Shown here piece after piece: positions 36,451 through 45,030 of a DNA stretch of 64,000 nucleotides. Both the position numbers and the translations under genes were made by a program. The stretch comes from SAR202 cluster bacterium bin87. GTDB lineage: Bacteria > Chloroflexota > Dehalococcoidia > Lucifugimonadales > UBA3495. The notes below the pieces were generated by a model. That model searched no databases. It was not told where the DNA came from and saw only the letters and a program-made list of their open reading frames with translations. The stretch's first letter is position 1, and each line of letters opens with the position of its first letter. The DNA is taken from the NCBI GenBank assembly GCA_002238825.1, contig MPNC01000008.1, positions 62,001 to 126,000 on the forward strand, in the 5' to 3' direction.

Positions 36451-39108
36451 TCAGCCCACCACCGCCCCTTCCGCATCCAGCACCGTCAGCTCGTAACCCA
36501 GTTCCCGCAGCGGCTCTTCGACACGCTCCCGGTCGCCCACAACCAGGACTCGAAGTCGGTCCGTTGACAGGTATTTGGCCCCCACCCGGTGAGTGTCCGC
36601 CAGGCTGACGCCGTCCAGTCTTTGCTCGAAAGTGCGGAAGTAGTCCATCGGGAGGTCAAACTGGACCAGCGGGATCAGTTGGCCCAGCAACTGGGCGGGT
36701 CGTTCGAACCCCGACGGGTAACCGAGACGCAACCCATTCCGCGCGTTTTCCAATTCTTCGGCAGTGAGCGGCCTTCCGCCGCTGATGTCCTCAAATTCCC
36801 GCAGCGTCTCCACCACCGCCTCCCGCGTCACCTCCGTCTGGACGCTCCCGCCGGCGGACAGCAGCGATGGGGCGTTGTACCACGAGATCCCCGAATTGTA
36901 GCCGTAGGAGTAGCCTTTATCCTGCCGCAGGTTCTGGTTGAGGCGAGCGGAAAACTGCCCGCCGAAGGCGTAGTTCAATACGGACAGCGGCATGTGATCC
37001 GCGTCCCGGCGTTCCACCAGCGGCATGCCCGCCCGAATCACGGACTGGGCGGCGCCAGCTTTGTCGATGAGAAATAGGCGCGGACCCTCGTTCGCCATTC
37101 CAGCCGCGACGTCCACACTTGCGACGCCGTCGGTTTCGGGCGACCAATCGCCGAAACACGCTTCGGCGACAGCAACCGCTTCGTCCAGCCCGACGTCTCC
37201 GGCCACCAGCAGGCACAGGCGATCCGGTCGCAGCGCCTGGCGATATCGAGCGACCAGATCATCCCGGCTCGCGGTCGACACGGTGGCCTCGTTGCCCAGG
37301 TTGGAATGCGCGTACGGAGACTGCGACCCGAAAATCAGGGCCCCATAGTTGGTGTCCGCGACGAACCCGGCATCGTCCCGGGCCCGTCGCAAGTCGGTCA
37401 AACGCTCGCGCCGCACCCGCTCCAGCTCGTGGTCCGGGAAGCTGGCGTTGCGCGCCACATCGGCCGCCAATCCCAGGGCGTGCTCCCAGTGCCGGTTCAG
37501 GGTCTCTGCGGTCAGGAGCGTCACTTCCTTGCGCGCCTCCACCGAGAGCCTCGATCCGATATGCTCGAAAGCCGCCGCGATCTCCTGGCTGCTCCGGTTG
37601 GCGGTGCCTTCGTCCATCAACGCAGCCATGAAGGAGGTCAGGCCCGGCAGGCTCGTGGGATCTCCGATGGCGCCGGCCTTCGCCAGCAGCGCAAAGGTCA
37701 CCAACGGCGTTCCCGGCCTGTTGACGACGGTCACTTCCATCCCGTTGGATAGTCGAGCCTGTTCCGGTGTAGGAGGGACGAACGATGGCGTCGGGCCACC
37801 GGTGGGCTGCTGGGTCCGGTCGAGCGCTACGGTGGCGGTGCTCAGGGAGCGCTCCGGGTAAACGCGCATTCGAACCTGTCCGGCTTCCATGAGCCGGTGG
37901 TGCGCCTTCATCACGTCGTCCAGGGTCACGCTGCGGTACTGCTCCATCACCCGGTTCAAACCGTCCGGGTCGCCGGTGAACACGTTGAAGTAGTTGAGGG
38001 CGTCAGCGCGGCCGCCGAAACCTCCCACTCGGGAGAGCGTCCGGTGATGCTGCATCTCGATGCGGTTAACGGCCCGCTCGAATTCCTCTTCCGTCGGCGG
38101 GTTGTCGGCGATGCCTGCCAGCACGGCCTCCGCCGCGTCCTCGACTTCGTCCAGCGTGTGCCCGTCGGCCGGCGTCAGTTCCATTCGAAACTGACCGGCG
38201 ATTTCCGCAGCGTGGTAACCCAATGAGGCGGATTGCGCGACCTGCTTTTCATAAACCAGCGTGCGGTACATCCGGCTGCTTTGCCCGTCGGACAGGATGG
38301 CGCGCAGGATGTCGCCCGCGTCGTCGTCGCCCGAGAAATTCGCGGGAGCCAACCAAGCCGCGTAAATGCGGGGCAGCGTGACCCGATCGGTCATTTCCAG
38401 GTCCACGCGGCCTGATAGCAGCGAGTCGGCCCTTTCGATGCGGCGCACGCTCGGCGCCGGGTCCAGGTCCGCGAAGTAGCGATGCGCCAGGTCCAGCGCC
38501 TCGGTCATGTCGATGTCCCCGGCGATGGCCAGGCTGGCGTTGGACGGCGAATAATACTGGCGGAAGAATTCCTTCACGTCTTCCAGGCTGGCGGCGTCAA
38601 GGTCCTCCTGCGAACCGATGGTCATCCAGTGGTACGGATGTGGCAGCGGAAACAGCGACTGCTGGATGTGCCACTGGGCCATGCCATAGGGGCGGTTTTC
38701 ATAGCTCTGCCGCCGCTCGTTCTTCACCACGTCGCGTTCGGTATCGAACCCTTCCTGGTCCAGCGCGTCCAGCAGGAACCCCATCCGGTCCGCTTCGAGC
38801 CACAGCGCCAGTTCGAGGTAATTGGAGGGAACGTCCTCCCAGTAGTTGGTCCGGTCGCCGGTGGTCGAACCGTTCAGACTGGCCCCGATCTTTTGCAGCG
38901 GCTCGAAATGGCTGGCATTGTGGTGCCGCGTCCCACGGAACATGATATGCTCGAAGAGATGAGCGAATCCGGTGCGGCCGATCTCCTCGTCCTTGGAACC
39001 TACGTGGTACCAAACGTTGACCGCCGCCACTGGTATGGAACGGTCTTGATGGAGTATCACGTCCAGACCATTGGGCAATGTGTGTTTCTCAAAAGCGATG
39101 CCAGCCAT
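36451..39108 (-). CDS. M16 family zinc peptidase, fused two-unit form
   Basis: An 885-residue pitrilysin-family protease made of two M16 units. The first has the inverted zinc motif H50-L-F-E53-H54 and the downstream glutamate region ERDVVKNERRQSYENRPYG. The second unit (from about 440) has the fold but reads PGLTSFMAALMDEGTANRS without the HxxEH motif, as is usual for the structural half. The ATG at 39108 is preferred to an upstream GTG because AAGGAAG lies 7 bases before it. No clear signal peptide is seen, so the location is uncertain. Such proteins degrade peptides. Confidence 0.92.
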   Translation of the reverse strand: MAGIAFEKHTLPNGLDVILHQDRSIPVAAVNVWYHVGSKDEEIGRTGFAHLFEHIMFRGTRHHNASHFEPLQKIGASLNGSTTGDRTNYWEDVPSNYLELALWLEADRMGFLLDALDQEGFDTERDVVKNERRQSYENRPYGMAQWHIQQSLFPLPHPYHWMTIGSQEDLDAASLEDVKEFFRQYYSPSNASLAIAGDIDMTEALDLAHRYFADLDPAPSVRRIERADSLLSGRVDLEMTDRVTLPRIYAAWLAPANFSGDDDAGDILRAILSDGQSSRMYRTLVYEKQVAQSASLGYHAAEIAGQFRMELTPADGHTLDEVEDAAEAVLAGIADNPPTEEEFERAVNRIEMQHHRTLSRVGGFGGRADALNYFNVFTGDPDGLNRVMEQYRSVTLDDVMKAHHRLMEAGQVRMRVYPERSLSTATVALDRTQQPTGGPTPSFVPPTPEQARLSNGMEVTVVNRPGTPLVTFALLAKAGAIGDPTSLPGLTSFMAALMDEGTANRSSQEIAAAFEHIGSRLSVEARKEVTLLTAETLNRHWEHALGLAADVARNASFPDHELERVRRERLTDLRRARDDAGFVADTNYGALIFGSQSPYAHSNLGNEATVSTASRDDLVARYRQALRPDRLCLLVAGDVGLDEAVAVAEACFGDWSPETDGVASVDVAAGMANEGPRLFLIDKAGAAQSVIRAGMPLVERRDADHMPLSVLNYAFGGQFSARLNQNLRQDKGYSYGYNSGISWYNAPSLLSAGGSVQTEVTREAVVETLREFEDISGGRPLTAEELENARNGLRLGYPSGFERPAQLLGQLIPLVQFDLPMDYFRTFEQRLDGVSLADTHRVGAKYLSTDRLRVLVVGDRERVEEPLRELGYELTVLDAEGAVVG

Positions 39109-39155
39109 AACCACTTCCTTTCCCTACGTATATTCTGGACGCAACGGGCGCGCAC

Positions 39156-39164
39156 ATTGTAGCA
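39156..39164 (-). promoter_or_regulatory. Extended -10 promoter of the M16 peptidase
   Basis: The minus strand reads TGCTACAAT about 48 bases before the ATG, preceded by CCGG as in several other copies of this element. Confidence 0.45.
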
Positions 39165-39232
39165 CCGGGCCGGACGCCGCACGTTGGGATGCAGCCTGCT
39201 GCGCATAACCGCTCCTCATCCCTCTCACCGAC

Positions 39233-39616
39233 ATGTTGTACGAAGTAGAAGTAGTCGCCGACGGCAACAGCCCCATGGACCTCAATCGCGTCTTCGATCT
39301 GCTGACGGACCCGCAGCCGATCGTGCGCCTTCTGGCTCCCGATCCTATGGGCGAGGACGTCTGGTGCGACGTTGTCGGATGGGAGAACGGGGAACCCTGC
39401 CCCGCCATGGCCGCGCAGTCCGAGGACTCCGGCGAAGGCGTGATCATGCTGATCTACGGCGGCGAGGACGGCATCCGCCTCCGGCCCGCCGACAGCGCTG
39501 ATGCCTGGGGTATCGGTGCAACTGGCCAGTGGGGAGAAGCCTGCCTGATGCTGGGCAGCGATGTCCGCATCGAGTACGCGCCGGCCGATTGGGACTATTC
39601 CCAACACCCCCACTGA
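39233..39616 (+). CDS. Unknown acidic protein
   Basis: This 127-residue protein is not recognised. It is acidic, has two cysteines (WCDVV and EPCPAM) and shows alternating strand patterns (YEVEVVADG, VIMLIYGGEDGIRLRP). There is no membrane segment or signal. It starts at an ATG without a ribosome binding site, between the divergent M16 gene and the convergent pentapeptide-repeat gene. Coding is supported by length and GC-rich third positions only. Confidence 0.55.
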   Translation: MLYEVEVVADGNSPMDLNRVFDLLTDPQPIVRLLAPDPMGEDVWCDVVGWENGEPCPAMAAQSEDSGEGVIMLIYGGEDGIRLRPADSADAWGIGATGQWGEACLMLGSDVRIEYAPADWDYSQHPH

Positions 39617-39628
39617 ACCCGCAGGGAC

Positions 39629-40912
39629 CTACCCGGTCGCGGCCTCAGTGTCGCCCGGCTCCGGTTCGTCGTCCCATTGATCCGGCTGGGCTTTGATTTC
39701 CGCCGTCAGCGTTCCCATCACGCCCGGCAGGTCGCGCCGGTATCCGCCTACACGGTCCTTTCGCGGCCGCAGACGCGCGGTCGGGCCACCGCTCAACTGC
39801 CGGTACAGTTCGTCGCCGTCGTTGTTCAGGCAGTCGTCCATGCACAACGCCGCCACGTAGGAGCGGCGCGCCGCAGAATTCGCCTGGCGTTGCATGATCT
39901 CCTGGTACAGCCGCCAGCACGCCGGGCTCTCCAGCGCGTCCCGGGAACACAGCAACGCCACCCGGTCAAAGTCCCGGAAACGGCTCATCGGCGGGATCAC
40001 CGAAGCGTTGTACGCCGTTTCCTCGTCGTCCGCCAGCAGGCTCCAGCACTGCAAACCCATCGACCTCAGCTCGGTCTCCAGCCATCTGACGATGGAGTCA
40101 TCCACCACTGAGCCGATCAGCAAAACCCGCCGGTGTGGCGTCGCCTGGTTGTTCCGCCGGGAGTGGCCTTCGATGAACTCGGGTGGTACTCCGGCCGGCC
40201 GCAGGAACGACTCGGGGATGCCTCCGTTGGAACGCGCCAACGTGTCGGCTCCGACGATGCTGGGGCCCTCGTGGCGCAGCGTTTCCAGTCCCAGCGCGCC
40301 GCTCAGGTCGCAGTCGGCGAACAGCGTCATATCGAGGACCACGTCCTCCAGCAACGTCCGGTCCAGACGGGTGCGCACCAGGACGGCCCGGCGCAGGTCG
40401 CAGCGGGTAAGATTCGCGACGTCCAGGCACGCCGCGCTGAGCTTGGCTCCGCTGAGGTTGGCGTCGGTCAGGTCCGCCATGGTCAGATCGGCCTCGGTCA
40501 GGTCCGCGCCGGCCAGGTTCGCGCCCACCAGCGTCGCAAACGCGATGTCGCAGTTGGAAAGGTCGGCTCCCCTCAGGTCGGCATTCTCCAGGTTGCTGCC
40601 CCGGAGGTCCGAGCGCAAAAACGAGGCCTCGGCCGCCTGGCAGTCGGCAAAGTTCGCCCGATTGAGGTTGCAGCGAGTGAGAAAAGCCCCGCGCAACCGG
40701 GCTCCGCCGAAGTTCGCGTGCCGCAGGTCCGCCGAGGTCAGGTCGATCTGGGTCAGATCGTCGAACCCCAAGTCCACGCCGGGCATCTTGATCCCGCTGA
40801 GATATGCGCCCGACAGATCGAGACGCGGGCGGCTTTGAAACTCACGCGCCCGCCAGCGCGCTATGGCAAACGTTCGCCTTTTGGCGACAGCAACATGCTC
40901 AGGGTTCGCCAA
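39629..40912 (-). CDS. Pentapeptide-repeat protein with degenerate TIR-like C-terminus
   Basis: This 427-residue protein has about 35 pentapeptide repeats (about 28-205, A[DN]Lxx pattern such as ADLRGADLSNCD), predicted to form a right-handed quadrilateral beta-helix. A roughly 85-residue domain (about 263-350) follows: RRVLLIGSVVDDSIVRWLETELRS-like strand and helix, a GLQCW strand end, FDRVALLCSRDALESPACW and a glutamate helix YQEIMQRQ. This order matches TIR domains of pentapeptide-TIR proteins, although the usual FISYS strand is altered. The likely NADase glutamate is kept. It starts with TTG. A signalling or defence role is possible but unproven. Confidence 0.7.
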   Translation of the reverse strand: MANPEHVAVAKRRTFAIARWRAREFQSRPRLDLSGAYLSGIKMPGVDLGFDDLTQIDLTSADLRHANFGGARLRGAFLTRCNLNRANFADCQAAEASFLRSDLRGSNLENADLRGADLSNCDIAFATLVGANLAGADLTEADLTMADLTDANLSGAKLSAACLDVANLTRCDLRRAVLVRTRLDRTLLEDVVLDMTLFADCDLSGALGLETLRHEGPSIVGADTLARSNGGIPESFLRPAGVPPEFIEGHSRRNNQATPHRRVLLIGSVVDDSIVRWLETELRSMGLQCWSLLADDEETAYNASVIPPMSRFRDFDRVALLCSRDALESPACWRLYQEIMQRQANSAARRSYVAALCMDDCLNNDGDELYRQLSGGPTARLRPRKDRVGGYRRDLPGVMGTLTAEIKAQPDQWDDEPEPGDTEAATG

Positions 40913-40940
40913 GCAATCGCTCCAGCGTTGTGCCTCGACC

Positions 40941-42110
40941 CTAGTCGTCGCCCACCGGAAGTGCCGCCTCGCGCCCAGCGAATGCCGGCATCACTTCGTC
41001 GGCGAAAATGGACAACTGGTTTTTGAACTCGCTCCACGGCATGCCCTCCGGCCACTGGAGCACAATGTCCTCCAGACCGGGGTACTTGTCCTCGATTTCC
41101 CGCAGGAACCCGATGAAATCGTCGGGGTTCCCGCAGAACCAAGCCTTCTGATCCACGCCGTCCTCGATGCGCGGCGTCCGCGCCGGCGCGCCCGGCGTGC
41201 CCCAAGGCCGGCCCTGCTCGTCGGTGTATCGGACGAACCCGAAGGGCGCGAACCACTTGTACCGCTCATCGTGGAACGGCCTCACCTTTTCCATGGCTTC
41301 TTCCCGGCTGCCGGCTATGTAAAAGCCGAAGCCCAGCGCCATGTCGCCGCCCAGCGGAATGTCTCGACCGGCTTCCGTGGCGGCGTCGTGATACTGGCTA
41401 ATCATCTGCTCAGCGTACCGCTCGCCGGTCAGCGCCACCATGGCCTTGACTCCGCGCTCGGCGATGTAGTTCAGCGTCCGCCCACTGGCGATGGGCTGCC
41501 AGATCTCCACGGGCCGGCTCACGGGCCGGGGCACCATGGTGATTTCCTTCAGGTCGTAGCCGCGATAGGGGACTTCCGGCGGGATGGTGTAGTACTTGCC
41601 GGAGTGGCTCCAGGACTCTTCGTTGAACGCCTTGAGGATGACTTCCATCTGTTCGAGGAAGAGCTCGCGGTTGGCGTCGTTGTCGATCACCGGCGCGCCG
41701 AAAGTCTCCACCTCCCGCGCGTGGTAGCCACGACCAACGCCGAAGATCATGCGCCCGCCCGTAAGGATATCGGCCATGGCGAAGTCTTCGGCCACCCGCA
41801 GCGGATGCCACATGGGGATGATATTGAACGCCTGCCCGAACTTGAGGTTCTTGGTCTGTCCCGCCAGGTGTACACCCATGAGGATCAGGTTGGGGATGCA
41901 CTCGTAACCCTCGTGCTGGAAGTGGTGCTCGGCCATCCACATGCAGTAGAACCCGCGCTCGTCCATGTGCTTGGCCAGCTCTTCTGCATGATCGTAAGCC
42001 TGGATCAGCTGTTCGTTGCTGTAACGGCGCTGGTCGGCCGGCGTGCCGTCCGCGCCCACGTTGTCCAGGTCGATCTGCCCCACGTACAGAACCGAAAACC
42101 GCTTAATCAT
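40941..42110 (-). CDS. LLM class flavin/F420-dependent oxidoreductase
   Basis: A 389-residue luciferase-like TIM barrel: WMAEHHFQHEGYECIPNLIL, KFGQAFNIIPMWHPLRVAEDFAM in outline, GRMIFGVGRGYHAREVETFG and the C-terminal GNPDDFIGFLREI. Relatives use FMN or F420 for monooxygenation or hydride transfer on diverse substrates. It belongs to a different subgroup from the three LLM genes further right. An extended -10 promoter lies at 42147-42155. The pentapeptide-repeat gene follows after 28 bases. Confidence 0.88.
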   Translation of the reverse strand: MIKRFSVLYVGQIDLDNVGADGTPADQRRYSNEQLIQAYDHAEELAKHMDERGFYCMWMAEHHFQHEGYECIPNLILMGVHLAGQTKNLKFGQAFNIIPMWHPLRVAEDFAMADILTGGRMIFGVGRGYHAREVETFGAPVIDNDANRELFLEQMEVILKAFNEESWSHSGKYYTIPPEVPYRGYDLKEITMVPRPVSRPVEIWQPIASGRTLNYIAERGVKAMVALTGERYAEQMISQYHDAATEAGRDIPLGGDMALGFGFYIAGSREEAMEKVRPFHDERYKWFAPFGFVRYTDEQGRPWGTPGAPARTPRIEDGVDQKAWFCGNPDDFIGFLREIEDKYPGLEDIVLQWPEGMPWSEFKNQLSIFADEVMPAFAGREAALPVGDD

Positions 42111-42146
42111 CCGTTCAATACCCCGTTGGAATAGTAACCGGAGCGC

Positions 42147-42155
42147 ATTATAGCA
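42147..42155 (-). promoter_or_regulatory. Extended -10 promoter of the LLM gene
   Basis: The minus strand reads TGCTATAAT about 37 bases before the ATG at 42110. Confidence 0.5.
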
Positions 42156-42329
42156 CGAGGCCCGTAACAGGCACCGAAGTTAGGGTATGCGCGTCGGTAG
42201 GAGGCTGGGGTTCAGGGTCCACGGATATTGAAGGTTTGTCTCTCTCCGATTGCTCTGGGAGCGAACGCCGCCAACGCGTCGTTTGTTCGGGATAACCTGC
42301 CGGAATATAATGATCCTAGAAGTTGTTGG

Positions 42330-42566
42330 ATGAAATTCACCGAGTATTTTGTAACCATGCGTCAGCGGCCTGATCGCGCATTTATCCAGTTGGATTGGAT
42401 ACAACGAGTGATCGACCACCCGGTCAGAGAAATCGTGCAAAGCGACGGGCGCATCCGGCGCTGGGCTCCGATCCAGGAGATGGAAGGGCGGCATCTGCGT
42501 GTTATTCTGCTACCCGACGCTACTACGGTGCACAATGCCTTCTTCGATAGGACTTTCCGGCCATGA
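42330..42566 (+). CDS. DUF4258-like small protein, first of a pair
   Basis: A 78-residue protein with the pattern of small DUF4258/RelE-like proteins that pair with DUF2283: an N-terminal helix MKFTEYF, IDHPVREIVQSDGRIRRW, then RHLRVILLPDATTVHNAFFD. The ATG at 42330 is chosen because similarity begins there. Its TGA overlaps the next ATG (ATGA). This is the usual layout of a toxin-antitoxin-like module, but activity is not established for such pairs. Confidence 0.6.
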   Translation: MKFTEYFVTMRQRPDRAFIQLDWIQRVIDHPVREIVQSDGRIRRWAPIQEMEGRHLRVILLPDATTVHNAFFDRTFRP

Positions 42567-42778
42567 GAATCCAGTATTTCCCTGATACCGATACTCTCTA
42601 TATAGAGCTTTCGCCGTCGGAAGTCCGCGAGACGCGGGATTTGGATGAGGATACCATTGTGGATCTGGACGCTTCTGGCCGGCTCTGTGCCATTACCATC
42701 GAGCACGCCAGTGACCGAACCGCCATTCCCGCTTTTTCCTATGAGGAGATTACCGTCGCGACTACCGAGTCGCTATAA
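42563..42778 (+). CDS. DUF2283 protein, second of the pair
   Basis: A 71-residue DUF2283 protein: MRIQYFPDTDTLYIELS, then RDLDEDTIVDLDASGRLCAITIEHAS. The pattern YF/Y-D-T-L-YI-L and D-D-G-L-IE is diagnostic of the family. It overlaps the preceding gene by four bases. The C-terminus contains a TATAAT sequence (42774-42779) that could serve the following dehydrogenase gene. Confidence 0.75.
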   Translation: MRIQYFPDTDTLYIELSPSEVRETRDLDEDTIVDLDASGRLCAITIEHASDRTAIPAFSYEEITVATTESL

Positions 42779-42828
42779 TCCTCCGGTTCTATTCCTAAAT
42801 CCCAATTGTGAAACAGGGAGGCAATCCC

Positions 42829-43605
42829 ATGGATTTGACCCTCAACGGTAAGGTAGCAATGATCACCGGCGGCAGTCGCGGTCTGGGTCGGCAATGTGCT
42901 CTGTCGCTGGGCCGCGAAGGCTGCGCCGTGGCCATCTGCGGACGCGACGGCGATCAGGTTGAACAGACGGTATCCGAACTGAAGGGGCTGGGAATCAAGG
43001 CCAGCGGGAGCCAGGCCGACGTCACCAGCCCGGGAGACGCCGAGAAGTTCCTCCAGGAGACCACCGACACCCTGGGCGCTCCCGACATCCTGGTGAACAA
43101 CGTGGGCGGCCGCCGCGGCTCCGTCCTCTTCGACGAAACCTCCATGGAGCAGTTCCTGGAGGGCCTGGAAGTCAACCTGATCTCGGCGGTGCGGATGACC
43201 AAACTGGCTCTTCCCCACATGCAGGCGCAGGGCTGGGGCCGTGTGATCAACATCTCCTCAATCTACGGGCGCGAGCATGGCGGCTCGGTTGACTACATGA
43301 CGGGGAAGGCGGGAATGATCGCCTTTTCCAAGCACCTGGCCCTGCAACTGGCACAAACCGGCGTGCTCGTGAATTGCGTCGCGCCGGGCAGCATCGACTT
43401 CCCCGGCAGCACCTGGGACCGTTTCCAGCAGAACAACACCCCAGAGGTCGTGGCCGAGTTCATCGACCGCAACCTGCCCATGGGCAAGTTCGGCTGGCCC
43501 GAGCCGATCGGCGAGACCGTGGCGTTCCTGGCCTCCGACCGCGCCGGCCTGATCACCGGCGCCTGCCTCAACGTGGACGGCGGCCAGTCCAAATCCCTGT
43601 TCTAG
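42829..43605 (+). CDS. Short-chain dehydrogenase/reductase
   Basis: A 258-residue classical SDR: nucleotide motif TGGSRGLG (13-20), NNVGG (90-94), serine in ISSIYG (about 143), and the catalytic Y156/K160 in DYMTGKAG. The C-terminal GACLNVDGGQSKS is typical. It oxidises or reduces an unknown alcohol or ketone with NAD(P). The ATG at 42829 has CAGGGAGG upstream. The plus-strand gene faces a hydrolase gene across an inverted repeat. Confidence 0.9.
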   Translation: MDLTLNGKVAMITGGSRGLGRQCALSLGREGCAVAICGRDGDQVEQTVSELKGLGIKASGSQADVTSPGDAEKFLQETTDTLGAPDILVNNVGGRRGSVLFDETSMEQFLEGLEVNLISAVRMTKLALPHMQAQGWGRVINISSIYGREHGGSVDYMTGKAGMIAFSKHLALQLAQTGVLVNCVAPGSIDFPGSTWDRFQQNNTPEVVAEFIDRNLPMGKFGWPEPIGETVAFLASDRAGLITGACLNVDGGQSKSLF

Positions 43606-43610
43606 GATCA

Positions 43611-43714
43611 TCGTCAGAATCAGGATTTCAGGATTTGCCGGATTTGGTTAATGCCACCGGTCGGCATTTCCCAATCCTGTCGAGCCCAAAATCTGAAAAT
43701 CCTGATTCAGACGA
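43611..43714. repeat. Inverted repeat between convergent genes
   Basis: The left arm TCGTCAGAATCAGGATTTCA is matched in reverse by the right arm ending AATCCTGATTCAGACGA. Inside, AATGCC/GGCATT can form a second stem. The element spans the gap between the SDR and hydrolase stops and could stop transcription both ways. Elements of this sequence type occur between genes in other genomes. Confidence 0.65.
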
Positions 43715-44533
43715 CTACACCGGTTGGTGCGCCGCTCCTACAAATTCGAGCCACGCCTGCACGCACTTTTCGGGAGCCGAGTGCTGGACATAACCGCTGG
43801 CGCCCGGCACCCTGGCCAAGCGGCAGTTGGGCATCATTTCGGCCTGCCCCTGCGCCCGGTCCGGAATGTCTCCCTCGCTCAGTTCGCCGACCATCGCCAG
43901 CGCGGGAGTCTGGATCGCCGGCAGCTTTTCCGAAAGGTTCTGCGTTCCCAGGTAGGCCAGCGTCTCCAGCACCACGTGCCGTGAGGTCTGGGCCATCTGC
44001 TGGATGTACCATTCGTGGTGCTCAGGCGCCGCGCCGGCGCTCACGCGGCGGCCGCCGGTGGCGCGCGCCCAGCCTGCCACGCCCTCTTCCGCCACCAAGC
44101 GGTAGTAGTTCTGGTAGGTATCGACGCCGGTGAAGTTGTACGGCGACGTGCATGTGGTGACAGTGTGGAGGCGCTCCGGATACTGGTACGCGAACTGCAG
44201 CGCGATGGTGCCGCCGATGGTCTCGCCGATCAAATGCACCTTGTCCAGTTCCAGGTAGTCCAGCAGGTTCCGCAGGTCTCCCGCGAAACCCTCCAGGGAC
44301 CAATCATAGCCGGGCTCGGGCACCGTTGAACGCCCGAAACCCCGCATGTCCACTCTGATCACCCGGTACTGTCGGGCCAGCAGCGGGGGCCATGCGTACC
44401 ACAACCGCGCGTTCTTCGCGTTGCCGTGGTGCAGCACGATGGTCTCGATGCCGTCCGGGTCGCGCCACGGATCGGTGAAGTTATCGTCGTCGTAGTACAT
44501 CTCCAGGTCGCCGGCCAGCGGGGCAATGGGCAT
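43715..44533 (-). CDS. Alpha/beta-hydrolase-fold protein with altered nucleophile site
   Basis: A 272-residue alpha/beta-hydrolase. The fold is clear from LHHGNAKNARLW, VDMRGFGRST and the cap. The nucleophile elbow reads GETIGG (103-108), placing threonine where serine is expected, and the C-terminal histidine motif reads GASGYVQHSAPE instead of G-H-x(5)-P-like spacing. Either catalysis uses threonine with a shifted histidine or the protein is not a hydrolase. An AGGAG site precedes the ATG. It lies in the catabolic-looking region next to a cupin gene. Confidence 0.75.
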   Translation of the reverse strand: MPIAPLAGDLEMYYDDDNFTDPWRDPDGIETIVLHHGNAKNARLWYAWPPLLARQYRVIRVDMRGFGRSTVPEPGYDWSLEGFAGDLRNLLDYLELDKVHLIGETIGGTIALQFAYQYPERLHTVTTCTSPYNFTGVDTYQNYYRLVAEEGVAGWARATGGRRVSAGAAPEHHEWYIQQMAQTSRHVVLETLAYLGTQNLSEKLPAIQTPALAMVGELSEGDIPDRAQGQAEMMPNCRLARVPGASGYVQHSAPEKCVQAWLEFVGAAHQPV

Positions 44534-44606
44534 GATGATCTCCTGCGTTGGTTCGCCTGAGCGCGTGAGGTCTGTTTAACTGAGAGCGGATGCGCGGTGA
44601 TCCGGT

Positions 44607-44984
44607 CTACACGCCGAGTCCGCCGCCGGGTGTCTGGTCAGCCAGCGGGATCTGCACGCTGATTCGGTCCACGTCGCCCACGCTGCGGGTGGTGTGTCCG
44701 CGGCCGCTCAGGTCTTCGCACAGCTCAATGTCGCCCACGTTGAAGATGCGCTTGGTCCCGTCGCCAATCCCGATCTCCACCTGGCCCTGCAACGTGATGA
44801 CGTACTGGCGGCGCGGGGCGGTGTGAAAGTCCACCAGTTGTGTGGGCTTCAAACTGCTGAACTGCACGCCAGTCGCTGCTTCCGTGGCGGTCCTCAGAGC
44901 GTGGCCCACCTGCTCGAAGGGCAATTGCATTTCTTCAATGTGCGACTCGCCGTCGTCACCCGTATAAATCCTGACTACCTGCAT
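44607..44984 (-). CDS. Cupin-domain protein
   Basis: A 125-residue small cupin with VDFHTAPRRQYVITLQGQVEI and GDIELCEDLSGRGHTTR, matching the two cupin motifs with histidines that could bind a metal. The function is unknown. The ATG at 44984 has GGAGGAC upstream; the longer frame is unsupported. A promoter-like element lies at 45018-45026. Confidence 0.7.
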   Translation of the reverse strand: MQVVRIYTGDDGESHIEEMQLPFEQVGHALRTATEAATGVQFSSLKPTQLVDFHTAPRRQYVITLQGQVEIGIGDGTKRIFNVGDIELCEDLSGRGHTTRSVGDVDRISVQIPLADQTPGGGLGV

Positions 44985-45017
44985 TTTCTGTCCTCCGGTT
45001 CCGGTTCGGATGGCGTC

Positions 45018-45026
45018 ATCATAGCA
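45018..45026 (-). promoter_or_regulatory. Extended -10 promoter of the cupin gene
   Basis: The minus strand reads TGCTATGAT, preceded by CCGG, about 34 bases before the ATG. Confidence 0.4.
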
Positions 45027-45030
45027 CCGG

